Positions 1 through 7,316 of a DNA stretch of 17,261 nucleotides are shown one piece after another; position 1 is the stretch's first letter; each line of letters opens with the position of its first letter. This DNA comes from Bacteroidales bacterium (GTDB lineage Bacteria; Bacteroidota; Bacteroidia; Bacteroidales; Bacteroidaceae): the NCBI GenBank assembly GCA_004557285.1, contig SFEK01000032.1, positions 1-17,261 on the forward strand. Reading direction: 5' to 3'. The notes beneath the pieces were generated by a model. That model did not search any database, was not told the DNA's origin, and saw only the letters and a program-made list of their open reading frames with translations. The translations under genes were made by a program, and so were the position numbers.

Positions 1-297
1 TGCAAGCGAGTGAAAGTAAAAAAGGACAACGAAACACTGACTTTCTACTACGGCAAGGAAGTGGCTTACATCGAAGACGAATACAACCAATGTCTCGACT
101 TCTCCAAACTCACCGACCAAGAGATTGCAGGCATACTCTACTATCTTGAAGTGAAGCCTGGCGTCACTTCTGACATCGGCGACATCTATACCAACGTGAA
201 TGGCCAAATAGTAAAAGTGTTCACCTATGATTTGACCAACAGTTCCTTTAAAGTTGCACGCACCGATGTGGCTCCAGAGGTAATTTTGGCTGAATAA
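1..297 (+). CDS. 3' part of an unrecognised protein
   Basis: The frame is open from the first base of the window to a TAA at 295-297, so the gene probably begins upstream. A GTG at position 10 is the only early start candidate, but with no stop before it there is no reason to prefer it. The visible 98 residues are acidic, soluble and have no signal peptide, transmembrane segment or metal-binding motif; aromatic residues are frequent (FYYG near residue 15, ILYYLEV in the middle). It ends in a hydrophobic tail (PEVILAE). I do not recognise a family. It lies 51 nt before the M3 peptidase gene on the same strand with no terminator between them, so the two may be co-transcribed; no TAnnTTTG box is visible in the gap. 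Confidence 0.65.
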   Translation, partial: CKRVKVKKDNETLTFYYGKEVAYIEDEYNQCLDFSKLTDQEIAGILYYLEVKPGVTSDIGDIYTNVNGQIVKVFTYDLTNSSFKVARTDVAPEVILAE

Positions 298-348
298 TCA
301 TTTGATATCCTCATTTGAATATAATCAATCATTAACCAAAATCTGAAT

Positions 349-2445
349 ATGAAAAAGACAATTGTCACAGCATGTGCGGCACTGATGATGTGCGGCACGT
401 TGATGGCCAAAGGCGGTAATCCGTTTTTTGGCAAATATGCCACACCACATGGCATTCCACCATTTGAGCTCATCAAGACCGAGCACTACAAACCTGCCTT
501 CATCAAAGGGATGGAGGAACAGAAGAAGGAGGTGGCAGCCATCGTCAACAACAAGAAAACAGCCACATTCGAAAACACCATTGCCGCACTCGACCGCAGT
601 GGCAAACTGCTCAACAAGGTGGCCTATGTGTTCTACGCCCAAATCGAAGCGAGCACCAACAATGACATGGAGACCGTCAATCTGGAGATGTCGCCCCTGC
701 TCTCGCAGCACAGCGACGACATCATCATGAATGCCGAACTGTTTAAAAGGGTGAAATATGTGTATGATCACCAGAAGGACATGAAGCTCGACAAGGAACA
801 GAAAAAACTGCTTGAGGAAACCTACAAGAGGTTTGTGCGCAGCGGCGCCAACCTCGATGCCGCCAATCAGGAAAAACTGCGCAAGCTGAACGAGGAATTA
901 TCCATGCTTGAAATCACCTTTGGACAGAACCTGCTGGCTGAAACCAACGCCTTCAGACTGGTGATAGACAACAAGGCCGATCTGGCCGGTCTGCCCGACA
1001 ATCTTATAGCCACAGCAGCCGAAACAGCCAAAGAGGCAGGACTGGACGGCCAATGGATGTTCACCCTGCACAACCCCAGTGTGATGCCTTTCCTGCAATA
1101 TGCCGACAACCGCGAACTGCGTGAACGCATGTTCAAGGCCTACATCAACCGTGGCTGCAACGGCAATGCCAACGACAACCGCAAGGTGGTGAACCGGCTC
1201 ATCAAGGCCCGACTGGAAAAGGCACAGCTCATGGGATATGACGACTATGCCTCGATGGTGCTCGATGACCGTATGGCAAAAAAGCCTCAGGCGGTGTATG
1301 ACTTGCTGGATGAAGTGTGGAAACCTGCCCTGCTCAAAGCCAAGGAAGAACTGGCTGACATCCAGAAGGAAATGGCCAAAGACGGCAGAGACTTTGAGGC
1401 CGAAGGCTGGGACTGGCGCTATTATGCTGACAGGGCCAAACGTGCCAAATATGATTTCGACGAGAATGAACTGCGCCCATACCTGAAACTCGAAAACGTG
1501 CTCGACGGTCTGTTCTATGTGGCCAACCGTCTCTATGGCATCACCATCAAGCCATTGTCAAACGTGCCCCTGCCCCACCCCGATGCACAGGCATTTGAAG
1601 TGCGCGATGCCGACGGCAGCCAGCTTGCCATCCTGTTTATGGACTTCTTCCCACGTGCCTCCAAGCGCGGCGGTGCCTGGTGCACCTCTTACCGTGAACA
1701 GAGCTATGAAAACGGCAAGAAAATCATCCCCATCGTTTCCATCGTGTGCAACTTCACCAAGCCAACTGCCGGACAGCCTGCCCTGCTTAATGCCGATGAG
1801 GCAACCACCATGTTCCATGAGTTTGGCCATGCCCTGCACGCTTTCTTCCAGGATGTGCACTATAGCGGCGTTTCGGGCGTGCCACGCGACTTTGTCGAAC
1901 TGCCCTCGCAGGTGAACGAGCATTGGTGCTTTGCCCCCGAAGTGCTGAAGGTGTATGCCAAGCATTACAAGACGGGAGAAATCATGCCACAACAACTGGT
2001 GGACAAACTTGACAAAAGCAGCAAATACGGACAGGGATTTGCCACCGTGGAATATATCGCCGCCTCGCTGCTCGACATGGACTACCATGTGCTGAGGAAC
2101 ATCCCTGACAACATGGACCTGCAGCAATTTGAACGCCAGACATTGGTGGACAGAGGACTGCTCAACCAGATTCCTCCACGCTACCGCACCACCTACTTCA
2201 ACCACATCATGGCAGGCGGCTACACCGCCGGTTACTACGGCTACATGTGGGCAGAGGTGCTCGAAGCCGATGCCTTTGAGGCATACAAGGAAACAGGCGA
2301 CATCTTCAACCAGGAAGTGGCCAAGAAATTCCGCCAGTACATCCTTACTCCCGGCGGCATCGATGATGCCATGGACATGTATGTCAACTTCCGCGGCAAA
2401 AAGCCAAGTACAGTGCCATTGCTCAAAAACAGAGGCCTGAGATAA
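349..2445 (+). CDS. dcp: Exported M3-family zinc peptidase (peptidyl-dipeptidase Dcp type)
   Basis: A 698-residue protein of the M3 (thimet oligopeptidase/Dcp) family, which cleaves short peptides; Dcp members release C-terminal dipeptides. The zinc site is complete: HEFGH at residues 490-494 gives both histidines and the catalytic glutamate, and E517 in FVELPSQ is the third ligand. HIMAGGYTAGYYGYMW at 619-634 matches the conserved substrate-binding segment with tyrosines near the active site. Residues 1-20 form a classical signal peptide (lysines, hydrophobic core, LMA before the likely cut), with no lipobox cysteine, so a periplasmic enzyme is expected, unlike the cytosolic Dcp of E. coli. 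Length is normal for the family. The ATG is fixed by the signal peptide. It is followed at once by an intrinsic terminator. OpdA-type oligopeptidase is the alternative name; the dipeptidase assignment is by family resemblance only. Confidence 0.93.
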   Translation: MKKTIVTACAALMMCGTLMAKGGNPFFGKYATPHGIPPFELIKTEHYKPAFIKGMEEQKKEVAAIVNNKKTATFENTIAALDRSGKLLNKVAYVFYAQIEASTNNDMETVNLEMSPLLSQHSDDIIMNAELFKRVKYVYDHQKDMKLDKEQKKLLEETYKRFVRSGANLDAANQEKLRKLNEELSMLEITFGQNLLAETNAFRLVIDNKADLAGLPDNLIATAAETAKEAGLDGQWMFTLHNPSVMPFLQYADNRELRERMFKAYINRGCNGNANDNRKVVNRLIKARLEKAQLMGYDDYASMVLDDRMAKKPQAVYDLLDEVWKPALLKAKEELADIQKEMAKDGRDFEAEGWDWRYYADRAKRAKYDFDENELRPYLKLENVLDGLFYVANRLYGITIKPLSNVPLPHPDAQAFEVRDADGSQLAILFMDFFPRASKRGGAWCTSYREQSYENGKKIIPIVSIVCNFTKPTAGQPALLNADEATTMFHEFGHALHAFFQDVHYSGVSGVPRDFVELPSQVNEHWCFAPEVLKVYAKHYKTGEIMPQQLVDKLDKSSKYGQGFATVEYIAASLLDMDYHVLRNIPDNMDLQQFERQTLVDRGLLNQIPPRYRTTYFNHIMAGGYTAGYYGYMWAEVLEADAFEAYKETGDIFNQEVAKKFRQYILTPGGIDDAMDMYVNFRGKKPSTVPLLKNRGLR

Positions 2446-2460
2446 TGGAAATCACCTATA

Positions 2461-2489
2461 AAAAGTGTACCCTGCGGTACACTTTTTTT
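2461..2489 (+). terminator. Intrinsic terminator after the M3 peptidase gene
   Basis: A perfect 11-bp stem, AAAAGTGTACC at 2461-2471 and GGTACACTTTT at 2476-2486, closes a CTGC tetraloop and runs into seven T residues (2483-2489). It starts 15 nt after the TAA of the peptidase gene. The A-run on the left arm could let it work in the other direction too, but no minus-strand gene enters from the right. Confidence 0.9.
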
Positions 2490-2501
2490 ATTTCGCGCAT
2501 C

Positions 2502-2518
2502 TGCAACCGGATGTTGCA
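2502..2518. repeat. Short perfect inverted repeat upstream of clpS
   Basis: TGCAAC (2502-2507) and GTTGCA (2513-2518) form a perfect 6-bp dyad with a 5-nt centre. It lies just after the peptidase terminator and about 55 nt upstream of the predicted clpS -33 region, so it could be a regulator site, but arms this short also arise by chance. Confidence 0.3.
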
Positions 2519-2571
2519 AATACGCCACATGGACTCTTCCAAAGGAAAGGATGAAAAAAATGGAGCAAAAC

Positions 2572-2603
2572 TGTGATTATTCGCAGATTAATAACTACCT
2601 TTG
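2572..2603 (+). promoter_or_regulatory. Predicted Bacteroidetes-type promoter of clpS-clpA
   Basis: TACCTTTG at 2596-2603 fits the TAnnTTTG -7 consensus exactly and continues as TTTGCA. Exactly 20 nt upstream, TGTG at 2572-2575 is one base off the TTTG -33 element. The predicted start gives a leader of roughly 40 nt before the clpS ATG. Confidence 0.6.
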
Positions 2604-2651
2604 CAAGCCGACAACAGAGAATGTAAAAACAAGTGAGGTTAATTGAAACGC

Positions 2652-2957
2652 ATGGAAATAAAAACTGAACGTACGAGCAAAAGTCATTTCAACGCAGATA
2701 TCCAGGAACCAGGGATGTACCATGTGGTGATGCACAACGACGACGTGACCACCATGGATTTTGTCGTGATGGTGCTGCAAAGCATATTTCACAAGCCAAA
2801 GAAAGAGGCTGAGAGGCTGATGATGCAAATACACAACGAGGGACTGGCCATCGTGGGCACTTATCATGAAGACATTGCCGTGAGCAAGGCGACATTAGCC
2901 ATGAGCATGGCTGATCATGAGGGATTCCCATTAATAGTAACCACAGAAAAGGTATAA
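2652..2957 (+). CDS. clpS: ATP-dependent Clp protease adaptor ClpS
   Basis: A 101-residue ClpS, the cytosolic adaptor that binds proteins with destabilising N-terminal residues (N-degrons) and hands them to ClpA for degradation by ClpP. The substrate pocket is intact: the NDD motif at 29-31, a threonine and methionine just after it (T34, M35), and the histidine of MQIHNEG (H61) match the residues that contact the N-degron in characterised ClpS proteins. The first ~20 residues are polar and probably disordered, as in the family, where this tail engages ClpA. An in-frame TTG at 2643 would add three residues; I prefer the ATG at 2652. There is no Shine-Dalgarno sequence. The stop is 4 nt from the clpA ATG, so the two genes are surely co-transcribed. 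Confidence 0.93.
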   Translation: MEIKTERTSKSHFNADIQEPGMYHVVMHNDDVTTMDFVVMVLQSIFHKPKKEAERLMMQIHNEGLAIVGTYHEDIAVSKATLAMSMADHEGFPLIVTTEKV

Positions 2958-2961
2958 GACA

Positions 2962-5589
2962 ATGATACTGACACATCTGAACATCGACCCGAAAATCTGC
3001 ACGAAAAGACTTGTGGAAGTGTTGCGTGCCACACTCATCAGGGCATTGGTGAGAAGGTATGAGTTTGTCACCCCCGAACTGTTGCTGCTCGCCATCACCG
3101 ACCAACCTTGTTTCAAAGACTACTGCCGCAAACACCATTTCAACAGGAAGGCGATAGAGAGAGAGCTGATCAAATACCTTGAACAGCTCGATACCATCAG
3201 CGACAAGGAACAATATCCTTTCTTACTTTCGATGGAACTCGGCAAGATGATTGCTGCACTGAACAATTGGTGGAAATTTCACCAGCAGAAGAAAGCAGAT
3301 GGTGAATTGTGCCTGGAAAACGACTTCACGGAGTTTTTCAACACCCAATACGATGAAGCTATGAGCTTGCAGGCTCCCATGGTTCAAAACGAAGAAGAAG
3401 ACGTGGAGGATGAACATGTAGAACTGGATGACAAGATCATGGACAACGAGATTGCCCCACATAATTATGTGGATTATTGCGACATCAACCATGTGTTGAT
3501 GGCCATCTACCATGTAAGCCCCAACAGTATGGCGAAATACATATTGATGAAACATCTCGGCAACGACATCGACCACTGGAACATCGACCTGACTCACACC
3601 CATCTGGCGAACCCAAACATCACCAAATGCGTGAAGGCAGAGGCCATTGTCAACGGGAAGAGAATTGACATCGACTCAAGTCTGGGTGAGGAAATTCTCA
3701 AAACACTCATCATGAGTCCACACCTGATGATGGCCAACATGGCGAGAATTGACATCGGCAACAACATGACGGCAGAGGACGAAAACGAAACGGAAAAACG
3801 CTCCGCCAACAACAAACAGGGAAACAGCCACAGGGAGAAAGAACCGTGGGAACAATTGGTGGTGTGCCTCAACGACACCTACCAACAGAGGAACCCGCTC
3901 ATCGGACGGGAAAAGGAGCTGAACCGTTGCATACGCATACTATGCCGCAAAGACAAGAACAACCCCCTCTTTATCGGAGAACCGGGTGTGGGCAAAACCG
4001 CCCTTATCCACGGACTGGCACGCATGATTGAAGAGGGGCTGGTGCCACAATGGATGCAAGGCCACCGTATCTACGCATTCGATCTGACATCGATGATAGC
4101 AGGGACAAGCATCCATGGCGAATTTGAAAAACGCATGAAGATGGTACTCGACGGGGCAAGTCGCCGAGGCAACTGCATACTGTATATCGACGAGATTCAC
4201 AATGTGTGCGCATCGGGAAACAACAATACCATGAATGTGGCTGACATGATGAAGCCTTATCTGGAAGACGGGCGACTGAGGTTTATCGGCTGCACCACCT
4301 ACCAGGATTATGCCAAGACTATGGCCAACAAGAAGTCGATGACACGTCGTTTCGGACTCATCGACGTGAAAGAACCTACCACCGAAGAATGTGTGGAAAT
4401 CGTGAAGGGACTGCTGCCTCGCTATGAGAAACATCATGGGGTGCGATATGCCGAAGAGGCAGTGAGATATGCCGTGGAACAATCGTCCGCCCTCATACAC
4501 GACCGCTATCTGCCCGACAAAGCCATCGATATCATTGACGAAGCGGGTGCCTACCGACAGCAGAACCCACTGCTCAACAAGCAGGGCAGGCCTAAAGCCG
4601 CACGCTTTCAGACCATCGACAAAACACTGATAAGACAGATACTGACCGATGTATGCCGCATCGACGCCAAGGCATTGGCCGCTGAAAACAATGCAGAACT
4701 GAAAGACCTGGACAAACGCATAAGCAACGAGATTTACGGACAAGACGAGGCCATCAGGCAGATTGTGCGCTCGGTCATGATGTCGAAGGCAGGACTCATG
4801 GAACCGAACAAGCCCATTGCCTCGCTGCTGTTTGTGGGTCCCACGGGTGTGGGTAAGACAGAAGTGTGCAAGGTGCTGGCCAAGGAACTGGGCATAGAAC
4901 TGGTGCGCCTCGACATGAGCGAATACACCGAAAAACATTCTATCTCAAAACTTATCGGGTCACCCGCAGGATATGTGGGATATGACGAGGGTGGACAACT
5001 GACTGATGCCATACGCAGGACACCCAACTGTGTGCTGCTGCTCGACGAGATAGAAAAGGCCCACAACGACATCTACAACATCCTGCTGCAGGTGATGGAT
5101 TATGCCAAACTGACCGACAACAAGGGCAACAAGGCCGACTTCAGCAACGTGATACTGGTGATGACATCAAATGCCGGAGCACAATATGCCGCACAGGCAT
5201 CCATTGGTTTTGGCGGAGGACAGAACCGCGGACAGGCCATGCTCAACACCGTGAAGAAGACCTTCAAGCCTGAGTTCATCAACCGCCTGACGGGCACCGT
5301 GGTGTTCAACGATATGGACAGGAACATGGCCTCGCTCATCCTCGATAAAAAACTGCACCAACTGATGGAGCGACTGAAGGGCAAGCAGGTGGAAATGACA
5401 CTCACCCAAGAAGCACACGAATTTTTGCTCGACAAGGGATTCGACCCAAAGTATGGCGCACGCGAAATGGACCGCACCCTGCAACATCACCTCACGCCCC
5501 TGCTCATGCACGAAATCCTTTTCGGCAAATTAGTCAAGGGTGGAAAGGCCACCATCTCGCTCAAGGACAATGGTTTGACCATCAACTGA
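2962..5589 (+). CDS. clpA: AAA+ unfoldase ClpA (long variant)
   Basis: The unfoldase partner of ClpS: a two-ring HSP100 ATPase that unfolds substrates and feeds them to ClpP. Order of parts: Clp N-domain with a large insertion (about residues 1-205), a long polar linker (about 205-300), D1 with Walker A GEPGVGKT at 339-346 and Walker B D410-E411, then D2 with Walker A GPTGVGKT at 626-633 and D695-E696. IGF at 748-750 is the loop that docks on ClpP, so this is a protease partner and not a ClpB disaggregase (no middle coiled coil). The D2 pore loop GYVG is kept, but the D1 pore loop reads TSIHG (382-386) where E. coli ClpA has TKYRG. At 875 residues it is over 100 longer than E. coli ClpA (758); an acidic stretch at 144-157 marks part of the extra sequence. 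No clpP is in the window. Confidence 0.95.
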   Translation: MILTHLNIDPKICTKRLVEVLRATLIRALVRRYEFVTPELLLLAITDQPCFKDYCRKHHFNRKAIERELIKYLEQLDTISDKEQYPFLLSMELGKMIAALNNWWKFHQQKKADGELCLENDFTEFFNTQYDEAMSLQAPMVQNEEEDVEDEHVELDDKIMDNEIAPHNYVDYCDINHVLMAIYHVSPNSMAKYILMKHLGNDIDHWNIDLTHTHLANPNITKCVKAEAIVNGKRIDIDSSLGEEILKTLIMSPHLMMANMARIDIGNNMTAEDENETEKRSANNKQGNSHREKEPWEQLVVCLNDTYQQRNPLIGREKELNRCIRILCRKDKNNPLFIGEPGVGKTALIHGLARMIEEGLVPQWMQGHRIYAFDLTSMIAGTSIHGEFEKRMKMVLDGASRRGNCILYIDEIHNVCASGNNNTMNVADMMKPYLEDGRLRFIGCTTYQDYAKTMANKKSMTRRFGLIDVKEPTTEECVEIVKGLLPRYEKHHGVRYAEEAVRYAVEQSSALIHDRYLPDKAIDIIDEAGAYRQQNPLLNKQGRPKAARFQTIDKTLIRQILTDVCRIDAKALAAENNAELKDLDKRISNEIYGQDEAIRQIVRSVMMSKAGLMEPNKPIASLLFVGPTGVGKTEVCKVLAKELGIELVRLDMSEYTEKHSISKLIGSPAGYVGYDEGGQLTDAIRRTPNCVLLLDEIEKAHNDIYNILLQVMDYAKLTDNKGNKADFSNVILVMTSNAGAQYAAQASIGFGGGQNRGQAMLNTVKKTFKPEFINRLTGTVVFNDMDRNMASLILDKKLHQLMERLKGKQVEMTLTQEAHEFLLDKGFDPKYGAREMDRTLQHHLTPLLMHEILFGKLVKGGKATISLKDNGLTIN

Positions 5590-5598
5590 CACCTCCAG

Positions 5599-6093
5599 TT
5601 ACATTGCATCTGGCTCTGCGGCCATGGGAAATTCCTCTTCAGGAATGTCGTAATGTTTCATGCCATGGTCTTGCAGAAAGATGCGATGGAGGGTCAATGC
5701 CAACGACTCCAAGGTCTGCTGCCTCACAGCAGGTTTCAGCTGGCACTCCCAAATGGTGATGCAATGCCAACCCATGGCAGCAAGCTGGCGTTGCTCTTCG
5801 ATGTCGCGTTGTCTGTTGCGCTCAATCTTGTTTTTCCAGAAAGTAGTATTGGTCTTGGGGATAACAAAATATCTGCATCTTGGATGCCCATGCCAAAAGC
5901 ATCCGTTGACAAAGATGACCGAACGATATTTGCGCAACACGATGTCAGGATGCCCGGGCAGCCGAGGATGATTGAGCCGATAGCGAAACCCTCTGCCAAA
6001 CAGGAATTTCCTCACCATCATCTCTGGTTTGGTGTCCCTCCCATGTATCGAAGCCATGCAATGATGCCGCTGTTCTTTGGTCATTTTGTCCAT
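5599..6093 (-). CDS. vsr: Very-short-patch repair endonuclease Vsr
   Basis: Vsr nicks DNA 5' of the T in T:G mismatches left by deamination of 5-methylcytosine. The 164-residue protein has the family core: PGHPDIV with catalytic aspartate D50, GCFWH at 64-68 with H68 matching E. coli H69, and a zinc site likely made of H70, C73 and the cysteine of WECQL. The residues matching E. coli T63 and H64 are V62 and N63. I start at the ATG at 6093; an in-frame TTG at 6102 overlaps the promoter, and a further ATG lies 9 nt downstream. No cytosine methyltransferase or restriction gene is in the window, so it is an orphan here. It converges with clpA, with 9 nt between the stops. vsr genes are often horizontally moved; base use here does not look clearly foreign. 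Confidence 0.9.
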   Translation of the reverse strand: MDKMTKEQRHHCMASIHGRDTKPEMMVRKFLFGRGFRYRLNHPRLPGHPDIVLRKYRSVIFVNGCFWHGHPRCRYFVIPKTNTTFWKNKIERNRQRDIEEQRQLAAMGWHCITIWECQLKPAVRQQTLESLALTLHRIFLQDHGMKHYDIPEEEFPMAAEPDAM

Positions 6094-6099
6094 AGTGCC

Positions 6100-6131
6100 C
6101 AAAATTAACGATTTTTCTCCATCAAACCAAA
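6100..6131 (-). promoter_or_regulatory. Predicted promoter of vsr, almost abutting its start codon
   Basis: On the minus strand, TTTG (6131-6128), a 20-nt spacer and TAATTTTG (6107-6100) match the Bacteroidetes consensus perfectly. The -7 box ends only 6 nt before the ATG at 6093, so transcription would begin at or very near the start codon. Confidence 0.6.
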
Positions 6132-6158
6132 TCTTAACGAAAAAAGCATCATTTTTTC

Positions 6159-6224
6159 TGCTGTTCGTCTGTTGTTCGTCTATTGTTAGTCTATTGTTAG
6201 TCTATTGTTAGTCTATTGTTAGTC
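6159..6224. repeat. Tandem repeat of period 11, six units
   Basis: Four identical copies of TATTGTTAGTC (6181-6191, 6192-6202, 6203-6213, 6214-6224) follow two diverged copies, TGCTGTTCGTC (6159-6169) and TGTTGTTCGTC (6170-6180), which differ from each other by one base. The block lies between the phytase-like gene and vsr, just upstream of the vsr promoter. It is followed by a homopolymer pair, C6 (6232-6237) then T8 (6238-6245). Nothing here is long enough to be coding. Confidence 0.9.
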
Positions 6225-6267
6225 TAAGTCACCCCCCTTTTTTTTCCAAATCCATACGACACAAGCG

Positions 6268-7302
6268 TCAATATGGTTTCAACACCAAGGTCTTCATCCA
6301 GTCTTTCAACACCCGGGCATAGCGGTTTTGAGAGTCGCACACCATGATGAGGGGCTTGCTGCCATCGCTGAGCGAGGGGGCAAAGCACATGCCTTCGTAA
6401 TTGGCCATCTGTCGGCTGAACAACGTGAGTGTGGTGGTGAACTGATGTACAAGATGCTTGGAGATGGGCACCAAGGGGGCATCCGGCATGACGGGAGAAG
6501 ACTGTTGAGGATTGACCTCATAAATCTTGCAGATGACACGGGCACCAATTTTAGTTTTGGGCACATAAAACTCTCGCTCAAGCACCAACAGGCCACCGTT
6601 GCCGAGTGCCGCCAGTTCGCTCACGCCATGGGCATAATGGGCTGCAGAGCCATGAACAGTAGGGGGATCCATGGCATAAGCATACTGCTCACGGGGCAAC
6701 ATGTCGAGACCAAACGACTGCAATCGCAACAGTGGTTGACCATAGGTCGAATCGCAACGCAAAGGCCCTTCGTTGATGATCCAGAACAACTGTCGGTCGG
6801 CGCTGTAGGCCAACGACTCAAGTCCCAAGTTCCTCCCTACCTGCTCCCCATAGATGCGGGGTATCTGCAACTGCCTCCCCGTGCATCGTCCATCAAGGGT
6901 ATATTCAGCCACGGTGTTGTTGGCCTCTCTGCTGATGAACAATGTCTGCGTGTCCTGACAGTAGGCAATGGCCTCGCAATCGGCGTGCTTCATGCGGTCG
7001 CCACGAAAACCAAGATTTTCCACTTGCAGGATTTCCGCCGTCAACGTGTCGAGTTTCATGCGGATGAGGTAGAAGCCATCGGTAGAGGACTTGTCTGACA
7101 CCATGGCATAACAGTCGTCATACAGATGTGTGATGCCGCTGTAATTGCCCGGTGGCAACACCTCATGAAATGCCACCTGAGGATTATCCCTCGTCACCTG
7201 CCATTGAGCAAAGGCTGAGACTGAACATGTCAGCGACAAAAAAAAGAGCGAAAACCATCGTCCGCCCTTTTTCTTCATACGATATGGAATATTCTTTTTC
7301 AT
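6268..7302 (-). CDS. Exported esterase-like/phytase-family beta-propeller protein
   Basis: A secreted or periplasmic protein of about 344 residues resembling the esterase-like activity of phytase family (PF13449 type), predicted beta-propellers whose substrates are mostly unknown. Repeated blade-like motifs support this: DCEAIAY (108-114), NLGLESLAY (158-166), GVSELAAL (226-233) and YEGMCF (302-307), each an acidic residue followed by a small hydrophobic strand; WIINEG and LLVLERE are typical strand segments. The signal peptide ends at AFA-Q (about residue 32). The ATG at 7302 leaves 14 nt after the fadD stop; the ATG at 7278 gives a more standard short n-region and is an equal candidate. No promoter is visible, so it is probably co-transcribed with fadD. 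Phytase activity itself cannot be claimed. Confidence 0.75.
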   Translation of the reverse strand: MKKNIPYRMKKKGGRWFSLFFLSLTCSVSAFAQWQVTRDNPQVAFHEVLPPGNYSGITHLYDDCYAMVSDKSSTDGFYLIRMKLDTLTAEILQVENLGFRGDRMKHADCEAIAYCQDTQTLFISREANNTVAEYTLDGRCTGRQLQIPRIYGEQVGRNLGLESLAYSADRQLFWIINEGPLRCDSTYGQPLLRLQSFGLDMLPREQYAYAMDPPTVHGSAAHYAHGVSELAALGNGGLLVLEREFYVPKTKIGARVICKIYEVNPQQSSPVMPDAPLVPISKHLVHQFTTTLTLFSRQMANYEGMCFAPSLSDGSKPLIMVCDSQNRYARVLKDWMKTLVLKPY

Positions 7303-7316
7303 CAGCTGCTGGAAAA

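Noticed and set aside
1558..2205. 215-codon open frame on the minus strand opposite the M3 peptidase
   Set aside because: Covers the codons of the zinc site; composition is that of a reverse-complement shadow.
3940..4938. 332-codon open frame on the minus strand opposite clpA
   Set aside because: Lies wholly inside the ATPase region of clpA, where the plus strand carries unmistakable Walker motifs.
5575..5601. Bidirectional terminator between clpA and vsr
   Set aside because: Only a weak ATGGT/ACCAT pairing at the clpA end and no T-run; the 9-nt gap is too short for a convincing one.
6159..6224. CRISPR array
   Set aside because: The repeats are 11 bp, directly adjacent and have no spacers.
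6159..6267. Insertion sequence or integration scar at the repeats
   Set aside because: No terminal inverted repeats, target duplication or transposase remnant is visible.
6328..7098. 256-codon open frame on the plus strand opposite the phytase-like gene
   Set aside because: The minus-strand gene has a signal peptide and repeated propeller motifs; the plus frame has neither and no promoter.
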